The notes below the pieces were generated by a model. That model was not told the origin of the DNA. It saw only the letters and a program-made list of their open reading frames with translations, and did no database searches. This document shows positions 1 through 9,253 of a DNA stretch of 64,000 bases, in pieces (the stretch's first letter is position 1; each line of letters opens with the position of its first letter). The translations under genes and the position numbers were made by a program. Source of the DNA: Mycolicibacter senuensis (GTDB lineage: Bacteria; Actinomycetota; Actinomycetes; Mycobacteriales; Mycobacteriaceae); NCBI RefSeq assembly GCF_002101885.1, contig NZ_LQPS01000028.1, positions 62,001-126,000 on the forward strand, written 5' to 3'.

Positions 1-369
1 GCCGACGCGCTCGGTGCCCCGGGGCCCTCCGACGGGTTCGGCGACCCGTTCGAGGAGCCCGCAGTGACCGACGTCCGCGACCCTGATGACCACGATGACC
101 CCGATCCCGATGACTCCAAAGGTGAGCCCCCGGACGAGCCCGGCGACGAGGCCGCTGTCGAGGAGGCCGCCGCCGAGGATTCTGTTGAACCGACCGAATC
201 GGAATCCGCGCCGTCGGACCCGGAAGCCCAGGCCCGCGCCCAAGCCGAGCCCGCGGCCGAAACCACCGGAGCCGATGACTCCGGCCAGGCTCCCGAGCCC
301 TCCGCCGACGGCGCACCGAAGACGCCGTGCGAGGTCGCCGCTGAACAGTTGCCCCAGGTCGGGCAGTGA
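1..369 (+). CDS. C-terminal part of an acidic low-complexity protein (5' truncated by window)
   Basis: The reading frame is open from base 1 to the TGA at 367-369, so this is the tail of a gene that begins before the window. A GTG at 64 could be read as a start, but the frame continues upstream without a stop, so a longer protein is more likely. The visible 122 residues are dominated by Asp, Glu, Pro and Ala, with almost no hydrophobic clusters, and end in a short segment with one Cys (KTPCEVAAEQLPQVGQ). This looks like a disordered acidic tail. No domain is recognisable and no function can be assigned from this part. Confidence 0.6.
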   Translation, partial: ADALGAPGPSDGFGDPFEEPAVTDVRDPDDHDDPDPDDSKGEPPDEPGDEAAVEEAAAEDSVEPTESESAPSDPEAQARAQAEPAAETTGADDSGQAPEPSADGAPKTPCEVAAEQLPQVGQ

Positions 370-435
370 CCGGACTACACCGCATCAGCATGCTTCATTG
401 GTCGCATCATGATGCGCCAAGCGTATGATCGGGTC

Positions 436-663
436 GTGAGGACCACCGTGGTGATCGACAGCGATGTGGCAGCCGAGCTGAAACGGCTCCGCGGGCAAGG
501 CTTGGGAGTCAGCGAGGCACTGAATCTGCTCGCCCGTCGCGGCATGGCCGTGCAGACTAGTGCGGCCGGAACCCGGTACCGGCATCGCACGGCGCACGTC
601 GGCCTGAAGGTCGACGTCTCCAACGTGGCCGACGTACTGGATCTCCTTGACGACGACCGGTGA
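436..663 (+). CDS. vapB: VapB-type antitoxin
   Basis: A 75-residue protein starting MRTTVVIDSDVAAELKRLRG, a ribbon-helix-helix-like N-terminus typical of VapB antitoxins that bind operator DNA. The C-terminal part (about residues 45-75, ending DVLDLLDDDR) is acidic, as expected for a toxin-binding tail. The stop is 6 nt before the PIN-domain toxin gene, so the two form a standard antitoxin-toxin operon. The GTG at 436 is chosen because family members begin right at the RTTV strand; an in-frame ATG at 412 would add eight residues. Which of the many mycobacterial VapBC families it belongs to cannot be told from sequence alone. Confidence 0.75.
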   Translation: MRTTVVIDSDVAAELKRLRGQGLGVSEALNLLARRGMAVQTSAAGTRYRHRTAHVGLKVDVSNVADVLDLLDDDR

Positions 664-669
664 GCTGCG

Positions 670-1101
670 GTGCTCCTAGACGCGAATCTGCTGCTGTACG
701 CCGTCGACGCAGACAGCAAGCACAACCCGGCGGCCGCGGCGTGGCTGGAGGAAACACTCAACGGTGACAACCGGATTGGCCTGCCGTGGCAGACGATTGG
801 CGCATTCCTGCGGATCATCACACACCCCAGGGTCACCGAGAATCCACTGACACCGTCCGAGGCCTGGGGTTACGTCGCGGACTGGCTGGCCGTCCCCGTG
901 GTGTGGATCCCGCCCGCCACGGAGTCCACCGCACGGGTCTACGCCGGAATCTGCGCTCGGGCCGATGTGGCCGGCAACCTGGTGCCAGATGCGCAACTGG
1001 CCGCCTTGGCGATCGAGCACGGGGTTGAACTCGCCACGGCGGATTCGGATTTTCAGCGATTCCCGGGATTGCGCTGGTTCAACCCGCTGACCTCGCAGTA
1101 G
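670..1101 (+). CDS. vapC: VapC-type PIN-domain ribonuclease toxin
   Basis: A 143-residue PIN-domain protein. The acidic metal-binding residues are visible: Asp4 in LLDANLLLYAVD, the Asp in LVPDAQLAALA (about residue 105), and the Asp pair in TADSDFQRFPGLRW near the C-terminus. The ending FPGLRWFNPL is typical of mycobacterial VapC proteins. Such toxins cleave tRNA or rRNA and are held inactive by the antitoxin encoded immediately upstream. The GTG start at 670 directly precedes the conserved LLDAN strand. The length is normal for the family and all expected acidic positions appear intact, so the toxin is probably functional. The target RNA is not predictable here. Confidence 0.85.
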   Translation: MLLDANLLLYAVDADSKHNPAAAAWLEETLNGDNRIGLPWQTIGAFLRIITHPRVTENPLTPSEAWGYVADWLAVPVVWIPPATESTARVYAGICARADVAGNLVPDAQLAALAIEHGVELATADSDFQRFPGLRWFNPLTSQ

Positions 1102-1117
1102 AGCCGACGCTCGCACC

Positions 1118-2941
1118 TCAGCCCGGGCGCGAACCCCAGGTCTGCAGCGCCGAAACGATCTTGGCCGCCGCCTCCAGTTGCTCCATTGACATCTCCTCGG
1201 CCGGGGTGCGCCACTCGGCGACCACCGCCAGCGCCCCGTCGATGAACAGCTGGCGGGTCCGGCCGCGCTGGATCTTGCCGCTGGAGGTGGTGGGCATCGA
1301 CACGTGGTGCACCAGGACCACGGCATCAGCCGCGATTCCGTGATGGGTTGCGACCGCGGTCCGGATCTTGTCGATGACGGCGTTGAGGTCGGTGTCGTCG
1401 ATCTGTCCGCTGTCGACTTCGTGAACGATGACCAGCTGTTCGATGCCTCCCGGCGGGGCGTCGGTGGCGAACGCCGCTCCCCGGCCGGACACCAGTACCG
1501 CGTCGCACTGCTGCACGGTGAACTCGATGTCGTTGGGGTAGTAGCGGTGCCCGTCGACGACGATCAGGTCCTTGCAGCGTCCGGTGGTGAAAAGCTCACC
1601 GGCGCAGAGGAACCCGTAGTCCCCGGTGCGCAGGAACGGTCCGCGGGCCGGGTCGCCCGGCTCGGCCAGCCGCGCTCCGAACGTCGCCGCGGTCTCCTCG
1701 GGCCGGTTCCAGTAGCCCAGGGCGACATTGGGGCCGGCGACCCAGATCTCGCCGACCTCGTCGTTCCCGCGGGGCTGATGAGTCACCGGATCGACGATGG
1801 CGACGTCGGCTTGGCGCGGCTGCCCGCAGCCCACGAACGTCGCGGCGGCGGGGTCGTCGGGTGCGATGTCGACAATGCGGTCGTGCTCCAACGCGACACG
1901 GTCGAGGTAGCGCACCCCCGGCATCCCGGTGGCGCATCCGGCCGACACCTGCAGGGTGGCCTCGGCCAGCCCGTACACCGGATAACACGACGAAATCTGG
2001 AATCCGGCCGGTGCGAACGCGTCGGCGAAGGCCGCCAGCGAGGTGGCGCGCACCGCCTCGGCGCCGTTCATGGCAACGGTCATGCAGGAAAGGTCAAGGG
2101 CGGCACGTTCTTCGGGCGTGCTGGTCTCCACGCACCGGTCGTAGGCGAAGTTCGGCGCGGCAGTGATCACCCCGCGGTGCGCCGACACCAATTCCAGCCA
2201 GCGCATCGGGCGTTTGATGAATGCCGTCGGCGACATCAGCGCGGTGCTGGCCCCGATGTAGACCATGGACAGGATGCCGCCGATCAGCCCCAGGTCGTGG
2301 TGCGGTGGCAGCCAGAAGACGCCCTTGTCGTTCTCGTCGCCGTTCCACGCCTGCCGGATGGCGTCGACGTTGTGCAGGATGTTGCCGTGGCTGAGCAGCA
2401 CGCCCTTGGGTGAGCGGGTCGAACCCGAGGTGTATTGGATGGCGGCCGGGGAGTCGGTGCCGATGGCGGGAGGCACCCAGGCGTCCGGGTCGGCGCCGGC
2501 ATCGGTGAAGAACCACTGCTCGGGCTCGCCCGGCAACCCGGCGACCGCCGACCGGGTGGCCTGCTGGGTCTCCCCGGCGGTGAGGGCGAACCGGGCCTGC
2601 GCGTCCGGAACCACTACCTGCAGTCGCGGCGCCAGCTTCTGGTGCACCGGCACCGCGATGGCGCCGGCGTAGAGGCAGCCGAAGAAGCCGGCGATGAAGT
2701 CCAGGCCGGGACGCACCAGTACCAGCACCCGCTCGCCGACGACATCCTGGCGCTGCAGGTTGGCCGCGATCGCCCGGGCGCGTAGGTCCAGTTCGCGGAA
2801 GCTCAGCTCACTGCGGCCCTCGTCGTCGCCGTTGTAGGAGAAGCTGAACGCCACCTTGTCGCCGAATCGCTGGGCTTGGCGTTGCAGCAGCTCGACGAGG
2901 GTTTCTGCGATGGGTGTCGTCACCGTGGGCGTGAAGTCCAT
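1118..2941 (-). CDS. fadD: Fatty-acyl-AMP ligase (FadD-type, FAAL)
   Basis: A 607-residue ANL-superfamily enzyme that activates a fatty acid as acyl-adenylate, usually for transfer to an acyl carrier protein or polyketide synthase. The AMP-binding P-loop YTSGSTRSPKG lies at residues 170-180. A segment reading TTGRCKDLIVVDGHRYYPND, typical of FAALs rather than acyl-CoA ligases, lies in the C-terminal third. A conserved lysine motif SSGKIQR lies near the end. No PKS or ACP gene is adjacent, so the acceptor is unknown. The gene is divergent from the first porin gene, about 390 nt away. A short degenerate copy of its N-terminal region occurs at 13581-13835. The specific fadD number is not assigned. 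Confidence 0.88.
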   Translation of the reverse strand: MDFTPTVTTPIAETLVELLQRQAQRFGDKVAFSFSYNGDDEGRSELSFRELDLRARAIAANLQRQDVVGERVLVLVRPGLDFIAGFFGCLYAGAIAVPVHQKLAPRLQVVVPDAQARFALTAGETQQATRSAVAGLPGEPEQWFFTDAGADPDAWVPPAIGTDSPAAIQYTSGSTRSPKGVLLSHGNILHNVDAIRQAWNGDENDKGVFWLPPHHDLGLIGGILSMVYIGASTALMSPTAFIKRPMRWLELVSAHRGVITAAPNFAYDRCVETSTPEERAALDLSCMTVAMNGAEAVRATSLAAFADAFAPAGFQISSCYPVYGLAEATLQVSAGCATGMPGVRYLDRVALEHDRIVDIAPDDPAAATFVGCGQPRQADVAIVDPVTHQPRGNDEVGEIWVAGPNVALGYWNRPEETAATFGARLAEPGDPARGPFLRTGDYGFLCAGELFTTGRCKDLIVVDGHRYYPNDIEFTVQQCDAVLVSGRGAAFATDAPPGGIEQLVIVHEVDSGQIDDTDLNAVIDKIRTAVATHHGIAADAVVLVHHVSMPTTSSGKIQRGRTRQLFIDGALAVVAEWRTPAEEMSMEQLEAAAKIVSALQTWGSRPG

Positions 2942-3327
2942 GGCCCCATCTTGGCCCGTGGGGTGTGCTGGACCACATTCGGCCCCCGGCGCGGCCCTCG
3001 GAATCGGCGCGCAGCAGGCTCCGATCCGGTTGCTGGCGCGTGCCGCGCCACAGGCTTGTCGGTCTAGGCGGCCCTGGCGGCGCCGCTCATTTCGCAGTGC
3101 GAAAAGCTAGCTTATCCAGCACATTCCCAGGTAGTAACGCAGTTTGTGTGGCTGTGATCAGGGTGTATAGGGCGACAAGTTTGGAAAAAGTGCTTGAGTT
3201 TAAGTCTACTCACAGGTAGTGTTCTGCATCACAACGGCATAACAGTGAGAAATCAGCAACATCACGGGACCGGTGACTGCTGGTCATGAAGGTTGCTGAG
3301 GGCAGTACCGACACAAAGGAGACGGCT
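2942..3327. other. Divergent intergenic region, FAAL / porin 1
   Basis: 386 bp between the two divergent starts. The right half (about 3100-3260) is richer in A+T than its surroundings and holds the promoter described separately at 3194-3222. No convincing ORF or RNA gene is visible in the left half. Confidence 0.6.
3194..3222 (+). promoter_or_regulatory. Predicted promoter of porin gene 1
   Basis: A -35 element TTGAGT (3194-3199) and a -10 element TAGTGT (3217-3222) are separated by exactly 17 nt. The same arrangement (TTGTGT, 17 nt, TAGTGT) occurs upstream of the second porin gene at 9254-9282. The surrounding bases CTCAC-N-G-N-TAGTGTTC are also conserved. Conservation between the two copies in otherwise diverged intergenic DNA supports a real promoter, giving a leader of about 100 nt. 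Confidence 0.6.
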
Positions 3328-4533
3328 GTGCAGCAAGCCCTTCGCCCCTACGTCACCGCGGGGATTGCCCTGGTGGGTTCCGGGCTGATTTCGGTCACCC
3401 CCGCAGTGCCACCGATGCCCGGCCTCTCCACCATCCGGGACGTGGCGCTCACCGGTGCGTTTGATGATTTCCTCCAGCCGTGGATCGACCAGTACAACAC
3501 CGCGGCCGCTAATGCCCAGTTGTTGATCAACAACTTCGCCTTGGCTCCGTTCGTCGGCTATCAGCAGCAGATCGCCAACCAGGGCGATCTGTGGAGCCAG
3601 GCGATCAACGACCCGTCGACCATCCCCGACGTGACCAACCAGCTGCAGGAGGACGCCAAGTCCGCCGCGGATGCATACACCCTCATCAACGCGGGCGCCC
3701 TCGGCTTCCTGACCCCCGGTGACCCGGTCACCGAAATGGTCACAGACCACACCCTCAGCGGTGAAGCGGACCTCGACCTGACCGGTGAGACCATCAGCAC
3801 CCTGGGCCACAAGCTGCTGATGGGCTTCCTGCCGGCGATGCTGCCGGCCGACCTCGACCCCGAGACGGTCACGCCGATCCTGAACTTCCTGGCCTCTCCG
3901 CTGAGCGGTCTCATCATGGGCGCGCTGGGCCCGTCGTTGAGCCCGTGGGTCGCGCTGATGAACAGCATCTCCGACGGCGACGGCCTCAACGAGATCATGG
4001 CCAACATGGCCGGCGCCTTCTTCAACGGCGCCACCCTCAACCTGGACTTCTTGATCCCGATCGTCGAGCAGACCGGCCTGCTGCCGGAAGGCACCAACAT
4101 CTACCACATCGATCTGGCGCTGGGCGGGTTGTTCACACCCGGGGTGGTGGCCTCGGCGCCCAACCTGGTGCCGGGCACCGGTGTTGAGTTGGCCGCTCCC
4201 GGCGGCTCGATCTTCAACAGCATTGGTTTGGACCTCGACGCCAATGTGCTGGGGGCGTCGCTGCCCGCGGTGGTCCCCGCCCACGCGGTCGGCCCGATCG
4301 GAGCCTGGGAAGGCTGGATGCAGGCGATGGGAGCGGTGCTCGGATCGGGCTGGAGCGGCAAGAGCAATCCCCAGGATGCGGTGGCTCCGCTGACTGGTTT
4401 CCAGCTCCCGCAGATTCCCGACGACCTCTTCGACGACGGTGGCGCAGCCGCTGCGGTGGCCGGCGCGTCGGACGCCGCCTCGCCCGACATGCTGCAAGAC
4501 CTGCTGGACCTGTTCATCGGAGCCGGAGGCTGA
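3328..4533 (+). CDS. GjpA-like outer-membrane porin, copy 1
   Basis: A 401-residue protein of the family annotated in actinobacteria as outer membrane porin GjpA (named after a Gordonia porin). It begins MQQALRPYVTAGIALVGSGL, a short polar head followed by a hydrophobic segment that could act as an export signal. The most conserved internal blocks are ASPLSGLIMGALGPSLSPWV (mid-protein), LPEGTNIYHIDLALGG and AHAVGPIGAWEGWMQAMGAV. The GTG at 3328 is chosen because AAAGGAG lies 6 nt upstream and because the aligned copies at 9386 and 14258 start at the same point. A PGRS gene follows 86 nt downstream, probably in the same transcript. Porin activity is inferred from the family name only. Confidence 0.7.
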   Translation: MQQALRPYVTAGIALVGSGLISVTPAVPPMPGLSTIRDVALTGAFDDFLQPWIDQYNTAAANAQLLINNFALAPFVGYQQQIANQGDLWSQAINDPSTIPDVTNQLQEDAKSAADAYTLINAGALGFLTPGDPVTEMVTDHTLSGEADLDLTGETISTLGHKLLMGFLPAMLPADLDPETVTPILNFLASPLSGLIMGALGPSLSPWVALMNSISDGDGLNEIMANMAGAFFNGATLNLDFLIPIVEQTGLLPEGTNIYHIDLALGGLFTPGVVASAPNLVPGTGVELAAPGGSIFNSIGLDLDANVLGASLPAVVPAHAVGPIGAWEGWMQAMGAVLGSGWSGKSNPQDAVAPLTGFQLPQIPDDLFDDGGAAAAVAGASDAASPDMLQDLLDLFIGAGG

Positions 4534-4619
4534 CGCCGGCGCGCCCGCTTTACCGGTAATCGCCCAGACAACTTTCACCACAGCTCGACAGAGCCGCTTC
4601 ACAGGAGAGGTGTTCGCAA

Positions 4620-7600
4620 ATGAGTCGTCGTCACAGCAGCCAGGCTGGTAACACCGGATCGCGCTACCGCAAGCGGGTGGCAGGCGCCACGAGTTCGGTG
4701 GGCGCGTTCCTGGCTTTCGGGATGGCCCCGTTGGCCGCGGCACCGGCCGCCCACGCCGATGTCGATTTCCTCGGTGATCTGCTCGGTGATCTGGTGTCCT
4801 CATGGTCGGTCGCCGATCCCGGTGACGCCGCGGCAACGTGGGACCTCGACGCACTGTTCGGCGCCGCAGGTCCGGGCAGCGCAGCCGACGACCCGTTCTC
4901 GTGGACGGCGATCATGGACCAGTGGTTCTACCAGCCACTGCACGCCGGTGTCCAGGCCTGGATCACCAGCGACTTCGGCGAGATGGTGAACAACTCGATC
5001 AACGGGATGTTCGGTCTCTACCTGATCGGCAACGGTGTCGACGGAACCGCCCTGAACCCCGACGGCGGGGACGGTGGCTTGCTGTTCGGCGACGGCGGAG
5101 CTGGCTGGGACAGCGATGCGGCCGGTGTCGACGGTGGAGATGGCGGCGACGCGCTCGGCATCCTCGGCAACGGCGGGGCCGGCGGTGACGGCGGTGCCGG
5201 TGCAGACGGTGGCGCCGGTGGCGCCGGCTCCTGGTGGATGGGCCACGGCGGCGCGGGTGGCGCCGGTGGTGCGGCCCTGACGTCCGGGCTCAGCGGCGGC
5301 GACGGCGGCGACGGTGGGGCGTCGGTCGCCTGGTTCTTCGGCAACGGCGGCGCCGGCGGGGCCGGCGGGGCCGGCGGCAACGGCGTCGCGGGCACCTTCG
5401 GCAACGGCGGCACCGGCAACGGCGGCGCGGGCGGTTCCGGCGGCGACGGTGGAACCGGTGGCCGCAGCGGTTACGCCTGGGGTAACGGCGGCGCAGGCGG
5501 CCAGGCCGGTGTGGGCGGCAACGGCGGCGAGGGCGCCACCGGCACCGCCGCCAACCCGAACGGCGGCAATGGTGGTAGCGCCGGTGCGGGCGGCAGCGGC
5601 GGCGTGGGCGGTATCAAGTTCGACGGCTCCCTCGGCGCCGCCGGTCAGGACGCCGACGGCGGCAACGGCGGTGCCGGCGGCACCGGTGGCGACGCATACC
5701 AGGACGCCAGCGGCTTCCTCGGCAATGGCGGCAGGGGTGGCGTCGGCGGTGCCGGCGGGTCCGGGGTCGATGGTGGTGATGGCGGCGCCGGCGGAAACGG
5801 TGGGGCCGGTATCAACGGCGGTCTGGGCGGCAACGGCGCGCTTGGCGGTACCGGGGTACAGACCGGCGGGAACGGTGGCGCGGGCGGCTCCGGCGGCGAC
5901 GCCGCGGGCAGTGCGACGGTTGCCGGCGTGGCAGGCAACGGCGGTACCGGCGGTCAGGGTGGAGCGAGCGACACCGGAACCGCCGGCAACGGTGGGGCCG
6001 GCGGGCACGGCGGCAACGGGGCCACGGGCGACGACACCATCCAGACCACCGGCGGTAATGGCGGCACCGGTGGCCGGGCTGGCAACGCCGCGAGCGGAAT
6101 CGGTGGCGAAGCCGGTACCGGCGGCGATGGTGGCACCGGCACCTTCAAGGGCGGCAACGGCGGAACCGGCGGCATCGGCTCCGCGGGAGCCTTCGGTGGT
6201 GGTGACGGCGGCGACGGCGGTGCCGGTGGCGACGCCACCGGATGGGTCGATGCCACCGGCAGCACCGGGGTGGCGCCCGGAACCGTCTACAGCCAGGGCG
6301 GCAATGGCGGCAATGGCGGTGCCAGCGGTGGCCCGGCTGCCTCGCTCACCGGTGGCTCCGGGACGGTCCCCATCGGCGGCAACGGCGGCGCTGGCGGTAA
6401 CGGCGCCGACGACGGCATCAGTATCGGCGGTAACGGCGGCGCCGGTGGTCAAGGCGGCCATGGCGCGGGCGCTGCGCCCGGCGGCGACGGCGGGAACGGC
6501 GGGAACGGCGGTAACGGCACCTACATCGGCGGTAACGGCGGTGCGGGTGGTAACGCCAACAGCGGCGGTAGCACACCCGGCGGTGACGGCGGCAACGGCG
6601 GCAATGGCGGTGCCAGCGCCGGCGCCACCAGCGGCACCCTCACCAACACCCACGCCGGCGACGGCGGCAGGGGCGGTAATGGCGGCAACGGCACGGCCGA
6701 CGCCGCCCCGGGCAACGCCGGCAACGGCGGCAACGGCGGAGCCGGGCACGGTATCGCCGACGGCGGTAACGGCGGTAACGGCGGTAACGGCGGCAGCGGC
6801 GATCAGAGCTTCGGCGCCAATGGCGTCTCCGGTGTTGCCAGGGGTGTGCCCGGTGCCGACGGCGGTGACGGCTCGACCGGCGGAATCGGCGGCAACGGCG
6901 GCAACGGCGGCTCCGCCGAGAACGGCAATGCCGGGAATGCCGGCAACGGGGGCAACGGAGGTAACGGTGGTATCGGCGGCACCGGCGGAGCCGGCGGCAC
7001 CGACCCGACCACTGGTCTCGGGCAGGCCGGTGGAAACGGCGGCGATGGCGGCGCGGGCGGTGCCGGGGGCACGGCCGGGCAGGCCGGCGAGGCCACCGGC
7101 AGCGGCAGCGACGGTTCGGCCGGTACCGACGGAAACCAGGGCAACGGCGGCAAGGGCGGCAACGGCGGCGCCGGCGGTGCCGGGGCGGCCGGCACCGACG
7201 GCTCGAGCTCTGCGACCGGCACCGGCGGTGACGGCACCGGCGGTGGTAAGGGCGGCGTCGGCGGCAACGCCGGCAACGGCGGCACGGGCTACGTCGGAGG
7301 CGTCGGGGGCACCGGCGGCGCCGGCGGCGTCGGCGGGGCCGGCGGGGCCGGAGGTGATGGCGGAACCAACGCGAGCGGTGTCGGCCAGGCGGCCGGCGAC
7401 GGTGGCGACGGAGGCGTCGGAGGCGCGGCCGGCAGCGGAGGCACCGGCGGTGCGAGCACCGGCGGCGGCCCAGACGGTGCGGATGGTTCGGACGGCACCG
7501 GTGGAGCCGGGGGCGTCGGTGGAGCCGGCGGCACCGGCGGTGCCGGGGTCGACGGCACCAGCCCCGCTAACGCGGCGGGTGGCGACGGCAGTGCAGGTGG

Positions 7601-7976
7601 AGCCGGCGGCGACGGCGGTAAGGGCGGGGCCGGCGGCACCTCGGCTGGCGGCACCGGCGGCGTCGGCGGCACCGGTGGAGCGGGCGGCAGTGGCGGTGCC
7701 GGTGGTGACGGCGGCGACGGCGGGATCGACAGCACCGGCAATGGCTTCGACGGGGGCGACGGCGCCGACGGTGGGGCCGGCGGCAACGGTGGCGACGGTG
7801 GTGCCGGTGGCACCAGCACCAGCGGCACCGACGGCTCCGATGGCAGCGGTGGTGCGCTCGGCAGCGGCGGTGCCGGTGGCGCTGCCGGACAGGGCAACCC
7901 CGGCCAGGGCGGCGGTACCCCTGGGGCGGACGGCACCGCGGGTAATAACGGCAGCGACGGCAACCCCGGTAGCTAA
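4620..7976 (+). CDS. Secreted PGRS-repeat protein without PE domain, copy 1
   Basis: A 1118-residue protein with three parts. Residues 1-46 form a long signal peptide: a basic head (RYRKR), a hydrophobic stretch, then APAAHA as a likely cleavage site. Residues about 47-140 are non-repetitive and include DPFSWTAIMDQWFYQPLH and LYLIGNGVDGT; the latter resembles the linker that precedes the repeats in PE_PGRS proteins. The rest is GGNGG/GGAGG/GGDGG tripeptide repeats to the C-terminus, with no terminal folded domain. The start has a strong AGGAGAGG ribosome-binding site within a leader almost identical to that of the second copy. There is no PE domain, so export is probably by Sec or Tat rather than ESX. 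Cell-surface location is inferred. Confidence 0.8.
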   Translation: MSRRHSSQAGNTGSRYRKRVAGATSSVGAFLAFGMAPLAAAPAAHADVDFLGDLLGDLVSSWSVADPGDAAATWDLDALFGAAGPGSAADDPFSWTAIMDQWFYQPLHAGVQAWITSDFGEMVNNSINGMFGLYLIGNGVDGTALNPDGGDGGLLFGDGGAGWDSDAAGVDGGDGGDALGILGNGGAGGDGGAGADGGAGGAGSWWMGHGGAGGAGGAALTSGLSGGDGGDGGASVAWFFGNGGAGGAGGAGGNGVAGTFGNGGTGNGGAGGSGGDGGTGGRSGYAWGNGGAGGQAGVGGNGGEGATGTAANPNGGNGGSAGAGGSGGVGGIKFDGSLGAAGQDADGGNGGAGGTGGDAYQDASGFLGNGGRGGVGGAGGSGVDGGDGGAGGNGGAGINGGLGGNGALGGTGVQTGGNGGAGGSGGDAAGSATVAGVAGNGGTGGQGGASDTGTAGNGGAGGHGGNGATGDDTIQTTGGNGGTGGRAGNAASGIGGEAGTGGDGGTGTFKGGNGGTGGIGSAGAFGGGDGGDGGAGGDATGWVDATGSTGVAPGTVYSQGGNGGNGGASGGPAASLTGGSGTVPIGGNGGAGGNGADDGISIGGNGGAGGQGGHGAGAAPGGDGGNGGNGGNGTYIGGNGGAGGNANSGGSTPGGDGGNGGNGGASAGATSGTLTNTHAGDGGRGGNGGNGTADAAPGNAGNGGNGGAGHGIADGGNGGNGGNGGSGDQSFGANGVSGVARGVPGADGGDGSTGGIGGNGGNGGSAENGNAGNAGNGGNGGNGGIGGTGGAGGTDPTTGLGQAGGNGGDGGAGGAGGTAGQAGEATGSGSDGSAGTDGNQGNGGKGGNGGAGGAGAAGTDGSSSATGTGGDGTGGGKGGVGGNAGNGGTGYVGGVGGTGGAGGVGGAGGAGGDGGTNASGVGQAAGDGGDGGVGGAAGSGGTGGASTGGGPDGADGSDGTGGAGGVGGAGGTGGAGVDGTSPANAAGGDGSAGGAGGDGGKGGAGGTSAGGTGGVGGTGGAGGSGGAGGDGGDGGIDSTGNGFDGGDGADGGAGGNGGDGGAGGTSTSGTDGSDGSGGALGSGGAGGAAGQGNPGQGGGTPGADGTAGNNGSDGNPGS

Positions 7977-7983
7977 CCGGCTG

Positions 7984-8029
7984 ATGACGAACGTCGCCGG
8001 GTCCTGGCAGACCCGGCGACTTTCGTCAT
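7984..8029 (+). terminator. Hairpin terminator after PGRS gene 1
   Basis: Starting 8 nt after the stop, the arms ATGACGAACGTCGCCGGGTC and GACCCGGCGACTTTCGTCAT pair with a single mismatched step around a 6-nt loop. There is no strong U tract, as is usual in mycobacteria. It could also serve the convergent oxidoreductase gene ending at 8057. Confidence 0.75.
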
Positions 8030-8056
8030 GTCGGCGGACTGTAGTTGGGCGGCGCG

Positions 8057-9100
8057 TCAGGCCGGCGTCAGCTCACGCAATTCGGCCACCAAGCGCAGCG
8101 CTTCACTCGAGTCCTTCGCCAGTGGTCCGGCCAGGAGCGTCGTCACACCCGCTTCGGCGTAGGCGGCGATCCGTTCGGCGACCAGCCCGCGGGGCCCGAT
8201 CAACGAGGTGTGCCGCACCAACTCGTCGGGGACGGCGTTGATCGCCTCGGTCTTGCGTCCGGACAGGTACAGCTCTTGGATGCGATCGGCCACCTCGCCG
8301 AAGCCGTAGCGGGTGGCCAGGTTGTGGTAGAAGTTGCGGGTTCTGGCCCCCATGCCGCCGATGTACAGGGCCAACTGAGGTTTCGCCCACGCCAGCCGGT
8401 CCTCGACGTCGTCACCGATGGCCAGCGACGCGCCCGCCATGACATCGAGCGGACCCAGGGCGGGGTCCCTTTTGGCCGCACCGGCCTTCAAGGCGTCGCC
8501 CCACACCTCGGCGGCACGCTCCGGATAAAAGAACACCGGCTGCCAGCCGTCGGCGATCTCAGCGGTCAGCTCGACGTTCTTGGGGCCCAATGACGCAATG
8601 GAGATCGGAATCGCCTCCCGTACCGGGTGGTTGATCAACCGCAAGGGCTTGCCCAACCCGGTGCCGCGGTCAGCCGGCAACGGCAGCTGATAGTGCTTGC
8701 CGTCGTAGCGCACCCGTTCGCGCCGCCACACCGCCCGGCAGATCTCCACCACTTCTCGGGTGCGCCCCAGCGGGGCGTCGAAGGGCACCCCGTGGAACCC
8801 CTCCACCACCTGTGGTCCGGAGGTGCCGATACCGAGCCGAAACCGGCCATCGGAGACGAAGTCCAGGCCGGCGGCCGTCATGGCCAGCAGGGCGGGGGTG
8901 CGGGTATAGATCGGCACGACGCCGGAGACGAGCTCCACACGTGAGGTCTTGGCCGCCAGGTAGCCGAGCTGACTGACCGCGTCGAACGAGTAGGCCTCGG
9001 CCACTGCCACCACGTCGATCCCGACCCGCTCGAGTTCCACGACCTGCTCGGCCGCCTCTTTGAATCCGCCTGCATAGGAGAGCTGGACACCGATTCGCAT
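8057..9100 (-). CDS. LLM-class F420-dependent oxidoreductase
   Basis: A 347-residue luciferase-like monooxygenase-fold protein (TIM barrel). The N-terminus MRIGVQLSYAGGFKEAAEQV and the segments YTRTPALLAMTAAGLDFVSDGRF and LGIGTSGPQVVEGFHG are typical of the mycobacterial F420-dependent LLM family. Members transfer hydride between reduced F420 and small-molecule substrates; the substrate here is unknown. The gene stands alone on the minus strand between the two porin-PGRS modules and interrupts what otherwise looks like a tandem duplication. It is full length, with no obvious defects. Confidence 0.85.
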   Translation of the reverse strand: MRIGVQLSYAGGFKEAAEQVVELERVGIDVVAVAEAYSFDAVSQLGYLAAKTSRVELVSGVVPIYTRTPALLAMTAAGLDFVSDGRFRLGIGTSGPQVVEGFHGVPFDAPLGRTREVVEICRAVWRRERVRYDGKHYQLPLPADRGTGLGKPLRLINHPVREAIPISIASLGPKNVELTAEIADGWQPVFFYPERAAEVWGDALKAGAAKRDPALGPLDVMAGASLAIGDDVEDRLAWAKPQLALYIGGMGARTRNFYHNLATRYGFGEVADRIQELYLSGRKTEAINAVPDELVRHTSLIGPRGLVAERIAAYAEAGVTTLLAGPLAKDSSEALRLVAELRELTPA

Positions 9101-9253
9101 CTCCGACTAATACCAGTTCGATGTGCCCAGATGCGTCCAAAAAGTGCACAACTGTCCACTCAATTCTCAGGAAAGGCATATCTAAGCTGGCCTACACCAG
9201 GCGCAAACCCCAATGACCACTGAAAATGCTCAAGAAATATTTGACGAAGATGC

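Noticed and set aside
1304..2413. 369-codon ORF antisense to the fatty-acyl-AMP ligase
   Set aside because: No recognisable domain; the ligase frame carries all family motifs.
3262..4854. 530-codon ORF antisense to porin 1
   Set aside because: Arg/His/Gly-rich shadow frame; the plus-strand porin has two aligned paralogues in the window, and no such antisense protein is conserved opposite them.
4800..8241. Very long ORFs on both strands in other frames across the first PGRS gene
   Set aside because: They are Pro/Ala/Arg- or Ala/Thr-rich products of reading the GGC-type repeats out of frame. They lack signal peptides or ribosome-binding sites, and the PGRS frame alone has a sensible start and domain layout.
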